A stretch of 64,000 nucleotides of DNA, taken from Paenibacillus tarimensis. Lineage in GTDB: Bacteria; Bacillota; Bacilli; Paenibacillales; Paenibacillaceae. Numbering within the stretch: position 1 is the stretch's first letter; each line of letters begins with the position of its first letter. Below the pieces are notes generated by a model, which saw only the letters and a program-made list of their open reading frames with translations, was not told the origin of the DNA and did not search any database. The DNA lies in NCBI RefSeq assembly GCF_021532315.1, contig NZ_JAKGAO010000013.1:124001-188000 (forward strand), read 5' to 3'. Position numbers and translations under genes: made by a program. Positions 8,429 to 17,024 of this stretch are shown piece by piece.

Positions 8429-9541
8429 TTACCTCTTAGGAACGATCAGCTTGACTTCCGTGCCAATCCCTGGCTCGGAATCCACCGTCAACCGTCCGCC
8501 AATCCCCCGCGCGCGTTCCTCCATGCTGAACAGACCGACCCCGCGTCCCCCCCGGCTTCTTGTAAAGCCCTTGCCGCGGTCTACAATGCGTACCTCCACC
8601 TCATCATTCTTCTCTTCCACTGCAACCTCTGCCTCAGACACATCCGCGTATTTGGCAATATTGGTGAGCGACTCCTGAATAACCCGGTAAATGGTCGTCT
8701 CCGCCATCACATCAAGACGGCTCTTCAGATTATTCGATAGCCGAATCGCAATGCCGTAATGCTGAGAGTAAGTATCGACATAAGTCCGGATAGCCGGCAC
8801 GACTCCAAGGTCATCCAGCACTGATGGACGCATCTCCCAAGCCAAGCTCCGGATGTCCTCCATCATGTTGGAAACCTCGCTGCGCAGCATTCCGAGCTCC
8901 GAAAGCTCCTGATGCTCGCCAATCATGCGATCAATCTGGATAAGCAGGGAGAACAGACTCTGTCCGATTCCGTCATGCAGCTCCCTGGAGAACCGCTTGC
9001 GCTCCTCCTCCTGAATATGCATGACCTTTGCCATCATCTGTTTCAGTTCATGCTCCGCCTGCTTAAGCTGCGTTACCTCATTACGAATAGCAAGATACTG
9101 GTAAGGCCGGCCACTCTCATTGATAAAAGGCACAATGGTCGTATCCACCCAGTAGTAAGTGCCGTTCTTCGAGCGATTCTTAATCTCTCCGCGCCAGACC
9201 TCGCCTCTTCCGATTGTTCTCCATAGCTCCTGCATGAAGGCCTTGTCATGGTACCCGGAATTGATAATCCGATGATCCTCCCCGAGCAGCTCCGTCCGGC
9301 TGTACTGAGATATCTCGCAGAACTTGTCATTTACGTATTGGATGATACCCCTCGCGTCTGTTATCGCTACAATGGAGGATTCATCCAGAGCGAATTTGAC
9401 ATCCGCCAGCTGCCTCAGCGCCACGTGAAGATGTTCACGCACCCCGGCATCCTCAATATGGGTATCGAGCTGGGCAAGAAGATAGTTGACGTTCTCGCCT
9501 ATGACTTCCCGGTAACCCCTGTTCCCGCCGTCTCTATTCAA
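8429..9541 (-). CDS. PAS-domain sensor histidine kinase, NarL-partner type
   Basis: Cytosolic histidine kinase of 370 residues: one PAS domain (about 50-160, ending YQYLAIRNEVTQ), a HisKA_3 dimerisation helix with ELHDGIGQS (His189), and a HATPase domain (about 280-370). There are no membrane segments, so it senses an internal signal. The order resembles NreB, but the PAS has a single cysteine and lacks the four-Cys iron-sulfur ligands of NreB, so the cofactor must differ if it senses oxygen. The start is a TTG overlapping the regulator's stop by eight bases, with AAGGAC upstream; no other start codon is near. Translational coupling to the response regulator is likely. Confidence 0.85.
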   Translation of the reverse strand: MNRDGGNRGYREVIGENVNYLLAQLDTHIEDAGVREHLHVALRQLADVKFALDESSIVAITDARGIIQYVNDKFCEISQYSRTELLGEDHRIINSGYHDKAFMQELWRTIGRGEVWRGEIKNRSKNGTYYWVDTTIVPFINESGRPYQYLAIRNEVTQLKQAEHELKQMMAKVMHIQEEERKRFSRELHDGIGQSLFSLLIQIDRMIGEHQELSELGMLRSEVSNMMEDIRSLAWEMRPSVLDDLGVVPAIRTYVDTYSQHYGIAIRLSNNLKSRLDVMAETTIYRVIQESLTNIAKYADVSEAEVAVEEKNDEVEVRIVDRGKGFTRSRGGRGVGLFSMEERARGIGGRLTVDSEPGIGTEVKLIVPKR

Positions 9542-10190
9542 AGTTCAGCAGTCCTTTTTTCAGGGCAAATTTAATCAGCTCCGGGCGTGTCTTAAGTCCA
9601 AGCTTCTCCATTAAATTGCTCTTGTGGGTCTCCACTGTCTTGACACTGATCACCAGATTATCGGCGATCTCCTTGTTGGAATAGCCCTTGGCGATCCAGC
9701 CTAGTATCTCCTTCTCCCGCTCGGACAGCGTCTCATAGGCGCCTGCCGGCTCCCCGCCCTGCTTCAACCGCTGCAGATATTCGCTCATCAGCCGCTTGGT
9801 TGCCGTCGGATAGAGGTATGCATTGCCGGCAGCTATGGACTGAATGGCAGCCAGCAGCTCCTCATGCGGCGCATTCTTCAATATATAGCCTGAGGCTCCG
9901 ATCTGGATGGCCCGGAACAAGTATTCATCATCGTCATGCATCGTAAGAATAAGCACAGCCGTATCGGGCAGCTCCTTCTTAAGCTCGGCTGTCGCCGTCA
10001 TCCCATCCTTGCCATGCGGCATACTGAGGTCCATCAGCACAACGTCGGGCTGAATCTCCAGTGCCATACGGATGGCTTCATCCCCCTCTGACGCTTCTCC
10101 TACTACTTCAATATCATGCTTGCCATGGAGCAGCATCGCCAGCCCGGAGCGGACAACCGCATGGTCGTCACATATCAGTACCCTTATCAT
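9534..10190 (-). CDS. NarL/FixJ-family response regulator
   Basis: DNA-binding regulator of 218 residues: receiver domain with phosphoacceptor Asp54 (VLMDLSMP) and the acidic pair DD8-9, then a LuxR-type helix-turn-helix (about 150-212, SNKEIADNLVISVKTVETHKS). The frame opens at 10211, but GGGG lies eight bases before the ATG at 10190. It overlaps the PAS kinase gene, its evident partner. Likely targets are the CAGGGAA dyads upstream of the GAF gene and fnr, since the operon faces them. Order here is GAF, regulator, kinase, against A-B-C in staphylococcal nreABC. Confidence 0.9.
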   Translation of the reverse strand: MIRVLICDDHAVVRSGLAMLLHGKHDIEVVGEASEGDEAIRMALEIQPDVVLMDLSMPHGKDGMTATAELKKELPDTAVLILTMHDDDEYLFRAIQIGASGYILKNAPHEELLAAIQSIAAGNAYLYPTATKRLMSEYLQRLKQGGEPAGAYETLSEREKEILGWIAKGYSNKEIADNLVISVKTVETHKSNLMEKLGLKTRPELIKFALKKGLLNFE

Positions 10191-10274
10191 GGCCCGTTCC
10201 CCTTTCAGCATCCTGCCAAGGCAGAAGCACCGTTCATTCTCTGCGTTACTGTTATCATCTTATCAAAAGAAAAA

Positions 10275-10296
10275 GAATCCCCGCAATGGAGGATTC
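10275..10296 (-). terminator. Weak terminator after the GAF gene
   Basis: GAATCC/GGATTC, a 6-bp stem with a 10-base loop, is followed on the minus strand by TTTTTCTTTT. It may make the regulator-kinase pair partly independent of the GAF gene. Confidence 0.5.
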
Positions 10297-10337
10297 CCGC
10301 TGCACTTATATGCTTGCGACCGCTATTATCGGGCCTG

Positions 10338-10799
10338 TCAGGATATACCGAGCTGCATAGCCTGCAGCTGCAGCATCCGCCCGGCCAGCTTTTCCACTTG
10401 TGCGAACGCTTGGTCCAGCTCTTCCCTGGTGTAGAAGCTTCCCGATCTTCTCCCGAGCAGCAGTACGCCCCTGATATCGCCTGCCGCACAAAGCGGCAGT
10501 ACCGCAGCTGCCTGCAGGGACTCCGCCAGCATGACCGGCTCCGCCTCCCTCTGACCCGCTGCATCAAAGGCGTTCGGGCTCATCAGAGCAGGCCGTCCGG
10601 ACCGGATGGCGGCACCGGATAGCCCCGCGTTGATCCGCTGCGTCATATTTAATGTGCGCGTGCTTACACTGCCCAGCGCAAAACGCCACGCCATCCTTCT
10701 CACTGAAGAGTCTATCCAGCCAAGCCCAGCGAAATCGCTGCCCGTCTCCTGCCTAAGGCGCTCGATTTCCTTGAGAATATCCGCCTTTACACTCTCCAT
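10338..10799 (-). CDS. GAF-domain protein, NreA-like
   Basis: Single GAF domain, 153 residues, cytosolic. In staphylococci the GAF protein NreA binds nitrate and inhibits the kinase NreB; position and size suggest a similar co-sensor here, though the ligand cannot be read. The C-terminal half shows the typical GAF strand order (AAVLPLCAAGDIRGVLLLGRR). The frame opens at 10826, but AAAGGAGG lies eight bases before the ATG at 10799. It is the first gene of a minus-strand set with the NarL-type regulator and PAS kinase, and its promoter carries one of the three dyads. Confidence 0.8.
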   Translation of the reverse strand: MESVKADILKEIERLRQETGSDFAGLGWIDSSVRRMAWRFALGSVSTRTLNMTQRINAGLSGAAIRSGRPALMSPNAFDAAGQREAEPVMLAESLQAAAVLPLCAAGDIRGVLLLGRRSGSFYTREELDQAFAQVEKLAGRMLQLQAMQLGIS

Positions 10800-10849
10800 A
10801 CATGCCGCCTCCTTTCTGCCGCTCAAGGCACTGCATAGGTGGTGTATTC

Positions 10850-10895
10850 ATTGTAATCCTTCACAGCTCAGATATCATTCAGGGAATTCCCTGAA
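10850..10895 (-). promoter_or_regulatory. GAF gene promoter with dyad site 1
   Basis: Minus-strand ATGATA (10878-10873), 17 bp, TACAAT (10855-10850) predicts a start near 10843. The perfect palindrome TTCAGGGAATTCCCTGAA (10878-10895) is centred 43.5 bases upstream, an activator position. Inferred target of the adjacent NarL-type regulator. Confidence 0.6.
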
Positions 10896-10947
10896 AAGCG
10901 CCTCTTCTATTACCTTATCTTCGCTCAAAGCCCTATTCCCCATACCA

Positions 10948-10962
10948 CCAGGGAAAACCCCT
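10948..10962. promoter_or_regulatory. Dyad site 2 between the GAF gene and fnr
   Basis: CCAGGGAAAACCCCT is a degenerate copy of the palindrome at 10878, with its centre 69 bp from site 1 and 70 bp from site 3. Confidence 0.5.
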
Positions 10963-10972
10963 ACGCCGGGCG

Positions 10973-10988
10973 TGTGATTTTCCTCACG
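10973..10988. promoter_or_regulatory. Fnr-like box upstream of fnr
   Basis: TGTGATTTTCCTCACG matches TGTGA-N6-TCACA except the last base. It is centred about 88 bases before the predicted fnr start, so autoregulation is possible. Confidence 0.5.
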
Positions 10989-11016
10989 GGTGATTCAGGA
11001 TTTTACGCAGTATTTT

Positions 11017-11062
11017 TTCAGGAAATCCCCCGATTACCAAAAATCACGGCAGGTCTTATCAT
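11017..11062 (+). promoter_or_regulatory. fnr promoter with dyad site 3
   Basis: TTACCA (11034-11039), 17 bp, TATCAT (11057-11062) predicts a start near 11069. CAGGAAATCCCCCG (11019-11032) matches the site 1 core at 11 of 14 positions and is centred about 43.5 bases upstream, mirroring the GAF promoter. Confidence 0.6.
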
Positions 11063-11101
11063 AAAGGTATCAAAGCGAGAGCAAAAGGAGGGCACGGTGA
11101 C

Positions 11102-11863
11102 ATGAGCATCTACTACGCAAACGAAACCGAACGCGCACAGAAAATGAAGAGCGGCTTTAGCGGCCATGACGGGAATGCATCACTGTTTACAAGCGGACAG
11201 CTTGATCAGCTGGCTTCCATTATGAATATCCGGAAATATGATGCCGGAGCCTATCTCTTCTGGGAGGGGGATCCTGCCAATTCCGTCTACCTGGTCCGCA
11301 AAGGTCTGATTAAGCTGCGGAAGTCTGCAGACGATGGCAAGGATCTGCTGCTGTCCATTCTTCAGCCGAATGACCTGCTGGCCGACATTGATGCTTGGGA
11401 CACCACGCACCGGTACAGCGCACAGGCCATGGAAGCTGTTGAGGTCGGCGTCGTTTCCCGTCTGCAGCTGGAGCTCCTGATGAGCAAGAGCGGTGAGTTC
11501 GCATTCCGGTTTGCAATGTGGATGAGTCTGATGCACCGCCTCACAGAATCCAAGCTGCGCGACCTGCTTATGCTTGGCAAGCAAGGCGCACTCGCTTCCA
11601 CTTTGATCCGGCTCAGCAACAGCTTTGGCATCGTAACCGGGGAAGGCATTTTGATTGACATTAAGCTGACGAACACCGAAATGGCAGAGCTGGTGGGCAC
11701 CACACGGGAGAGTGTCAACAGAATGCTCGGCGCACTGAAGGATGACGGAGTGATCCAGGTTGCGGGAGGCGGCATGATCCGCATCCTGAAGATTGATGAG
11801 CTTCGCGCCATAGCCGGATGCCCCGACTGTCCAGCCTGTCCGAAGGAAATGTGCCGAATTTAA
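11102..11863 (+). CDS. fnr: Anaerobic regulator Fnr (Crp/Fnr family)
   Basis: Oxygen-responsive activator of anaerobic genes. 253 residues: cyclic-nucleotide-like beta-roll (about 25-140), long dimer helix, and a winged helix with recognition motif TTRESVNR. The C-terminus carries Cys240, 243, 246 and 251 (GCPDCPACPKEMC), matching the C-terminal [4Fe-4S] cluster of Bacillus-type Fnr rather than the N-terminal cluster of E. coli FNR. AGGAGGG precedes the ATG. It is divergent from the GAF-regulator-kinase genes and directly upstream of adhE, whose promoter holds a perfect Fnr box. Control by the two-component system is proposed from the dyads. Confidence 0.93.
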   Translation: MSIYYANETERAQKMKSGFSGHDGNASLFTSGQLDQLASIMNIRKYDAGAYLFWEGDPANSVYLVRKGLIKLRKSADDGKDLLLSILQPNDLLADIDAWDTTHRYSAQAMEAVEVGVVSRLQLELLMSKSGEFAFRFAMWMSLMHRLTESKLRDLLMLGKQGALASTLIRLSNSFGIVTGEGILIDIKLTNTEMAELVGTTRESVNRMLGALKDDGVIQVAGGGMIRILKIDELRAIAGCPDCPACPKEMCRI

Positions 11864-11911
11864 GTGAACTCCGCTAATGGGCCAATTATCACGATGGTGC
11901 ACCGAATGCTT

Positions 11912-11954
11912 TGTGATTAATTTCACAGATGTTATCGAACGGGAAGCGTATGAT
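11912..11954 (+). promoter_or_regulatory. adhE promoter with class II Fnr box
   Basis: TGTGATTAATTTCACA (11912-11927) is a perfect TGTGA-N6-TCACA site. TATGAT (11949-11954) predicts a start near 11961, putting the box centre at -41.5, the classic activating position. No good -35 is present, as expected for an activator-dependent promoter. Confidence 0.85.
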
Positions 11955-12004
11955 GATATCAAGACATTAACTAAAGCACCAATCCCCTAAGGAGGCGGCG
12001 AAAA

Positions 12005-14614
12005 ATGGCGGTAAAAGAAACGAAAGTTCAGGAACAGCAGACGGTCCAAGAGAACATAGACGCCCTCGTCAAGCGTGCAAAGCAAGCCCAGGAAGAGTTC
12101 ATGGAGCTCAACCAGGAGCAGATTGACCACATCGTTCAGGAGATGGCACTCGCCGGACTCGACAAGCATATGCTGCTCGCCAAGATGGCAATAGAGGAAA
12201 CTGGCCGTGGTGTTTATGAAGACAAGATCACGAAGAATATCTTCGCTACCGAGTATATCTACCACAGCATCAAGAAAGAAAAGACAGTCGGCGTTATTGA
12301 AGAGAATCACTACGAGAACTACAAGAAAATTGCTGAGCCAGTCGGCGTCATCGCCGGTGTTACACCGGTAACCAACCCGACTTCCACCACGATGTTCAAG
12401 GCGCTGATCGCGATCAAGACCCGTAACCCGATCGTATTCGCCTTCCATCCTTCCGCACAGAAGTGCAGCGTGGAAGCCGCCCGCACTCTGCTTGACGCAG
12501 CTGTACTGGCAGGCGCTCCTGCGAACTGCATTCAGTGGGTTGAACAGCCTTCTGTTGAAGGCACACAGCAATTGATGAATCACAAGGACGTGGCACTCGT
12601 GCTCGCTACAGGGGGATCTGGAATGGTTAAAGCAGCTTACAGCACTGGTAAACCGGCTCTTGGTGTCGGACCTGGTAACGTGCCTTGCTTAATCGACAAG
12701 ACAGCAAACCTGAAGCAGGCTGTAACAGACCTGATCCTGTCCAAGACGTTTGACAACGGCATGATCTGTGCTTCCGAGCAGGCCGTCATTATAGAAGAAC
12801 CGGTCTATGACCAGGTGAAGAAGATGATGTCTGTCCTCGGATGCTACTTCCTGAACAAAGAGGAGACAGAAGCCGTATCCAAGCTCGCAATTAACTCCGA
12901 GAAATGCGCTGTCAACGCCGTTATCGTCGGTCAGCCAGCTGCTAAAATCGCCGAAATGGCAGGCATTAAAGTACCAGCTGACACGAAGATCCTGGTAGCC
13001 GAGCTGAACGGTGTAGGCGAAGCATTCCCGCTGTCCGCAGAGAAGCTCAGCCCGATCCTGGCCTGCTACAAAGTGAAGACGGCAGAACAGGGCGTCGAGC
13101 GTGCTGCAGAGATCGTCCGCTTCGGGGGCATGGGCCACTCGTCGGTTATCCACTCGAACGATCAGCGCATTATTGAAGCCTATGCGAAGAGACTGCAGAC
13201 CGGCCGCGTTATCGTGAACTCGCCTTCGACGCACGGCGCAATCGGCGACATCTACAACACGAACCTGCCTTCGCTAACGCTAGGCTGCGGTTCGTACGGC
13301 TCGAACTCGACAACTTCGAACGTCTCGGCTGTTAATCTGCTTAATATCAAGCGTGTTGCCGACCGAACCGTTAACATGCAGTGGTTTAAGATTCCGCCAA
13401 AGATCTACTTCGAGAAGGGTTCAACTCAGTACCTGGCCAAAATGCCGGATATCTCACGCATTCTGATTGTCACCGACGAGATGATGATGAAGCTCGGTTA
13501 CGTTGAAAAAGTGGAGTACTATCTCCGCAAGCGTCAGCTGCCTGTACAGATTGAAGTATTCTCCGATGTCGAGCCCGATCCGTCGGTAGACACAGTGAGC
13601 CGCGGGACAGCTGTTATGGAACGCTTCCAGCCGGACTGCATCATTGCTCTCGGCGGCGGATCGCCAATGGATGCCGCAAAAGCTATGTGGCTGTTCTACG
13701 AATACCCCGATACAGACTTCAACGGCCTGAAGCAGAAGTTTATGGACATCCGCAAACGGATCTACAAATATCCGCGTCTCGGCCAAAAAGCGAAATTCGT
13801 TGCCATCCCGACAACATCGGGTACAGGTTCTGAGGTTACCTCCTTCGCGGTAATCACCGACAAGAACAAAGGCAACACCAAATACCCGCTGGCAGACTAC
13901 GAGCTGACACCCGATGTGGCGATCATTGATCCGGAATTCGTCTATACACTGCCTAAGACAGTTGTAGCCGACACCGGCATGGATGTCCTGACACACGCGA
14001 TCGAAGCTTATGTATCGGTAATGGCGAACGACTACTCGGACGGCCTTGCAATGAAAGCAATCCAGCTGGTATTCGAAAATCTTGAGAAATCATTCTCGAC
14101 CGGTGATCCTGTCGCCCGCGAGAAAATGCACAACGCCTCGACGATTGCAGGCATGGCCTTCGCCAACGCATTCCTTGGCATCAACCACAGCCTCGCACAT
14201 AAATTCGGGGCCGAGTTCCATACAGCCCATGGCCGTACCAATGCTATTCTGATGCCTCATGTTATCCGTTACAATGCACAGCGTCCGACCAAGTTTGCAT
14301 CATTCCCAAAATATGATCACTTCAGAGCTGATGAGCGCTATGCGGAAATTGCGCGGATGCTCGGACTGCCGGCCCGTTCGGTAAGCGAAGGCGTTAACAG
14401 CCTGATTGAAGCCATCCGCAAGCTGAACCGTTCGCTCGGCATTCCAGAGAGCTTTCAGGCGGTTGGCGTTAACGCTGACGCATTTGAAGCCAAAGCCGAC
14501 TACCTGGCAGACCGTGCATTCGAAGATCAGTGCACGACGGCCAATCCGCGTATGCCGCTCGTAACCGAGCTTGCCGAGATTTACCGCAAAGCATTTTACG
14601 GTAGGTTCGAGTAA
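12005..14614 (+). CDS. adhE: Bifunctional acetaldehyde-CoA/alcohol dehydrogenase AdhE
   Basis: Reduces acetyl-CoA to acetaldehyde and then ethanol with two NADH, regenerating NAD in fermentation; forms cytosolic spirosomes. 869 residues, full length. The N-terminal aldehyde dehydrogenase half has catalytic Cys255 (NGMICASEQ). The C-terminal iron-dependent alcohol dehydrogenase half begins near 450 and shows GGGSPMDAAKAM and the metal-binding LGINHSLAHKFGAEFHTAHG. AAGGAGG precedes the ATG. It is the first gene of adhE-pflB-pflA, driven by the Fnr-dependent promoter at 11912-11954. Confidence 0.97.
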   Translation: MAVKETKVQEQQTVQENIDALVKRAKQAQEEFMELNQEQIDHIVQEMALAGLDKHMLLAKMAIEETGRGVYEDKITKNIFATEYIYHSIKKEKTVGVIEENHYENYKKIAEPVGVIAGVTPVTNPTSTTMFKALIAIKTRNPIVFAFHPSAQKCSVEAARTLLDAAVLAGAPANCIQWVEQPSVEGTQQLMNHKDVALVLATGGSGMVKAAYSTGKPALGVGPGNVPCLIDKTANLKQAVTDLILSKTFDNGMICASEQAVIIEEPVYDQVKKMMSVLGCYFLNKEETEAVSKLAINSEKCAVNAVIVGQPAAKIAEMAGIKVPADTKILVAELNGVGEAFPLSAEKLSPILACYKVKTAEQGVERAAEIVRFGGMGHSSVIHSNDQRIIEAYAKRLQTGRVIVNSPSTHGAIGDIYNTNLPSLTLGCGSYGSNSTTSNVSAVNLLNIKRVADRTVNMQWFKIPPKIYFEKGSTQYLAKMPDISRILIVTDEMMMKLGYVEKVEYYLRKRQLPVQIEVFSDVEPDPSVDTVSRGTAVMERFQPDCIIALGGGSPMDAAKAMWLFYEYPDTDFNGLKQKFMDIRKRIYKYPRLGQKAKFVAIPTTSGTGSEVTSFAVITDKNKGNTKYPLADYELTPDVAIIDPEFVYTLPKTVVADTGMDVLTHAIEAYVSVMANDYSDGLAMKAIQLVFENLEKSFSTGDPVAREKMHNASTIAGMAFANAFLGINHSLAHKFGAEFHTAHGRTNAILMPHVIRYNAQRPTKFASFPKYDHFRADERYAEIARMLGLPARSVSEGVNSLIEAIRKLNRSLGIPESFQAVGVNADAFEAKADYLADRAFEDQCTTANPRMPLVTELAEIYRKAFYGRFE

Positions 14615-14665
14615 GCGAGTCCGCATCCGGAAGCCCTTAATATAAACCATAAGGAGGCAGCGCAT

Positions 14666-16933
14666 ATGTCTACCCTAGAGAAAAACCTGATAACCGGCGG
14701 CACTCCCGGCGCCTGGCGTGGATTTGTTACCGGAGCCTGGACAGAGAAAGTAAACGTACGCGACTTCATTCTGCTGAATGTTACCCCCTACGAGGGTGAC
14801 GGGCATTTTCTAAGCGACGCTACCGAAGCAACCGCTGACCTGTGGGATATCGTCAGCCGCCTGACCCGTGAAGAGCGTGAGCGTGGAGGTGTATGGGATG
14901 TAGATGTTAACACTCCCTCCTCTATCGTATCTCATGGCCCGGGTTACCTGAATGAGAAGCTCGAGAAGATCGTCGGCGTCCAGACCGACTTGCCGTTCCG
15001 CCGCAGCATTCAGCCTTATGGCGGTGTGCGTATGGTACAGGACGCTTGTGAAGCTTACGGCTTCAAGCTGCCTGAGGAAATTGTCCGCCTGTTCACAAAC
15101 ATTCGCAAAACACACAACCAAGGCGTATTTGATGCTTATACCTCTGATATGCGCAACGCCCGCAAAGCAGGAATCATCACCGGCCTTCCAGATGCTTATG
15201 GACGGGGACGCATCATTGGCGACTACCGCCGTGCTGCCCTGTATGGTGTAGACCGCCTTATTCAGGAGAAGAAGCAGGATCTGAAGGAAATGGAAGCACT
15301 CGCGATGAGCGAGGATGTGATCCGTGCCCGTGAAGAACACAGTGAGCAGATTCGTGCGCTGCAGGAATTGAAACAGATGGCAATGAGCTACGGCTATGAC
15401 ATCTCCCGGCCTGCCGCCAATGCGCGTGAAGCGGTACAGTGGCTGTACTTTGCCTACCTGGCTGCCATTAAGGAGCAGAACGGCGCGGCAATGAGCCTTG
15501 GCCGGGTCTCCACATTCCTTGACATCTACTTCGAGCGTGATCTTAAGGAAGGCACGCTGACAGAGCAGGAAGCGCAGGAAATCATCGACCATTTCGTCAT
15601 GAAGCTACGAATCGTTAAGTTCCTGCGGACACCTGACTATAACGAGCTGTTCAGCGGCGACCCGACATGGGTAACGGAATCCATCGGCGGTATGGCTGAA
15701 GACGGCCGAACGCTGGTTACGAAGAACAGCTTCCGGATTCTGCACACCCTGTACACACTCGGCCCCGCACCGGAACCGAACCTTACCGTGCTGTGGTCCA
15801 ATGACCTGCCTGAGGGCTTCAAGAACTTCTGCTCCAAGGTATCCATTGAAACCAGCTCCATCCAGTATGAGAGCGATGACCTAATGCGTCCGATCTACGG
15901 CGATGACTATGGCATTGCATGCTGTGTATCCGCTATGAGAATCGGCAAGCAAATGCAGTTCTTCGGTGCTCGTGCCAACCTGGCAAAGGCACTGCTGTAT
16001 GCCATCAACGGCGGCGTGGATGAGAAGCTAGGCGTGCAGGTGGGTCCGAAGGAAGCGCCGATCGCTACCGAGGTGCTGGACTTCGCAGAGGTTTCCAAGC
16101 GATATGACCGCGTACTGGATTGGCTTGCCGGTCTGTACATGAACACCCTGAACGTCATTCACTATATGCATGACAAGTACTGCTACGAACGCATTGAGTT
16201 TGCTCTGCATGACAAGGAAATCATCCGTACGATGGCCTGCGGCATCGCCGGCCTCTCCGTTGTAGCCGACAGCCTGAGCGCCATTAAATACGCGAAGGTT
16301 CGGCCGATTCGCAATGAACAAGGCATTGCAGTGGACTTCGAGATCGAAGGCGAATATCCACAGTACGGCAACAATGATGAGCGCGTAGATCAAATGGCTG
16401 TCGAACTGGTTGAGACCTTCATGGCAAAACTGCGCCAGCACGAAGCCTACCGCGGCGCTATCCCGACTCAATCCGTACTGACGATCACATCCAATGTCGT
16501 CTATGGCAAGAAGACCGGTGCCACACCTGACGGCCGGAAAGCCGGCGAACCGTTCGCACCTGGCGCCAACCCCATGCATGGACGTGACCGCAAGGGTGCA
16601 CTTGCCTCTCTCGCGAGTGTCGCGAAGCTTCCTTACGATGAGGCGCTTGACGGCATTTCCAACACATTCTCAATCGTCGAGAAGGCGCTGGGCCGTGAAC
16701 GTGAAGACCGGATCCGTAATCTGACAGCTATGCTCGACGGTTACATGGGCAAGGGAGCACATCACCTGAATGTAAATGTATTCGACCGCTCCCAGCTGAT
16801 GGATGCCATGGAGCATCCGGAGAATTATCCGCAGCTGACCGTGCGTGTATCCGGCTATGCGGTCAACTTCATCAAGTTGACCCGCGAGCAGCAGCTGGAG
16901 GTCATCAGCCGTACCTTCCACGGCAGTATGTAA
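14666..16933 (+). CDS. pflB: Formate acetyltransferase (pyruvate formate-lyase)
   Basis: Glycyl-radical enzyme that converts pyruvate and CoA to acetyl-CoA and formate without oxygen; cytosolic. 755 residues, full length. The adjacent active-site cysteines are in [12 protein letters not shown], and the radical glycine is Gly730 in RVSGYAV near the C-terminus. AAGGAGG precedes the ATG. It lies 51 bases after adhE with no terminator between, and its activase follows 91 bases downstream, so the three are read as one operon. Its acetyl-CoA is the direct substrate of AdhE. Confidence 0.97.
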   Translation: MSTLEKNLITGGTPGAWRGFVTGAWTEKVNVRDFILLNVTPYEGDGHFLSDATEATADLWDIVSRLTREERERGGVWDVDVNTPSSIVSHGPGYLNEKLEKIVGVQTDLPFRRSIQPYGGVRMVQDACEAYGFKLPEEIVRLFTNIRKTHNQGVFDAYTSDMRNARKAGIITGLPDAYGRGRIIGDYRRAALYGVDRLIQEKKQDLKEMEALAMSEDVIRAREEHSEQIRALQELKQMAMSYGYDISRPAANAREAVQWLYFAYLAAIKEQNGAAMSLGRVSTFLDIYFERDLKEGTLTEQEAQEIIDHFVMKLRIVKFLRTPDYNELFSGDPTWVTESIGGMAEDGRTLVTKNSFRILHTLYTLGPAPEPNLTVLWSNDLPEGFKNFCSKVSIETSSIQYESDDLMRPIYGDDYGIACCVSAMRIGKQMQFFGARANLAKALLYAINGGVDEKLGVQVGPKEAPIATEVLDFAEVSKRYDRVLDWLAGLYMNTLNVIHYMHDKYCYERIEFALHDKEIIRTMACGIAGLSVVADSLSAIKYAKVRPIRNEQGIAVDFEIEGEYPQYGNNDERVDQMAVELVETFMAKLRQHEAYRGAIPTQSVLTITSNVVYGKKTGATPDGRKAGEPFAPGANPMHGRDRKGALASLASVAKLPYDEALDGISNTFSIVEKALGREREDRIRNLTAMLDGYMGKGAHHLNVNVFDRSQLMDAMEHPENYPQLTVRVSGYAVNFIKLTREQQLEVISRTFHGSM

Positions 16934-17024
16934 CTTGTATCATGGACACGTACTATAGCTGCTTCCGGAACGTACCGCCTGCCAACCCAAGTCTAAACTT
17001 ACATCCGAAATGGAGGTCATGGCC

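Noticed and set aside
12689-13234. Antisense open frame in adhE
   Set aside because: Explained by codon bias of the sense gene; no start signals.
16381-16420. TGTCGAA match inside pflB as a Spo0A box
   Set aside because: Internal to a conserved coding region, where such 7-mers occur by chance.
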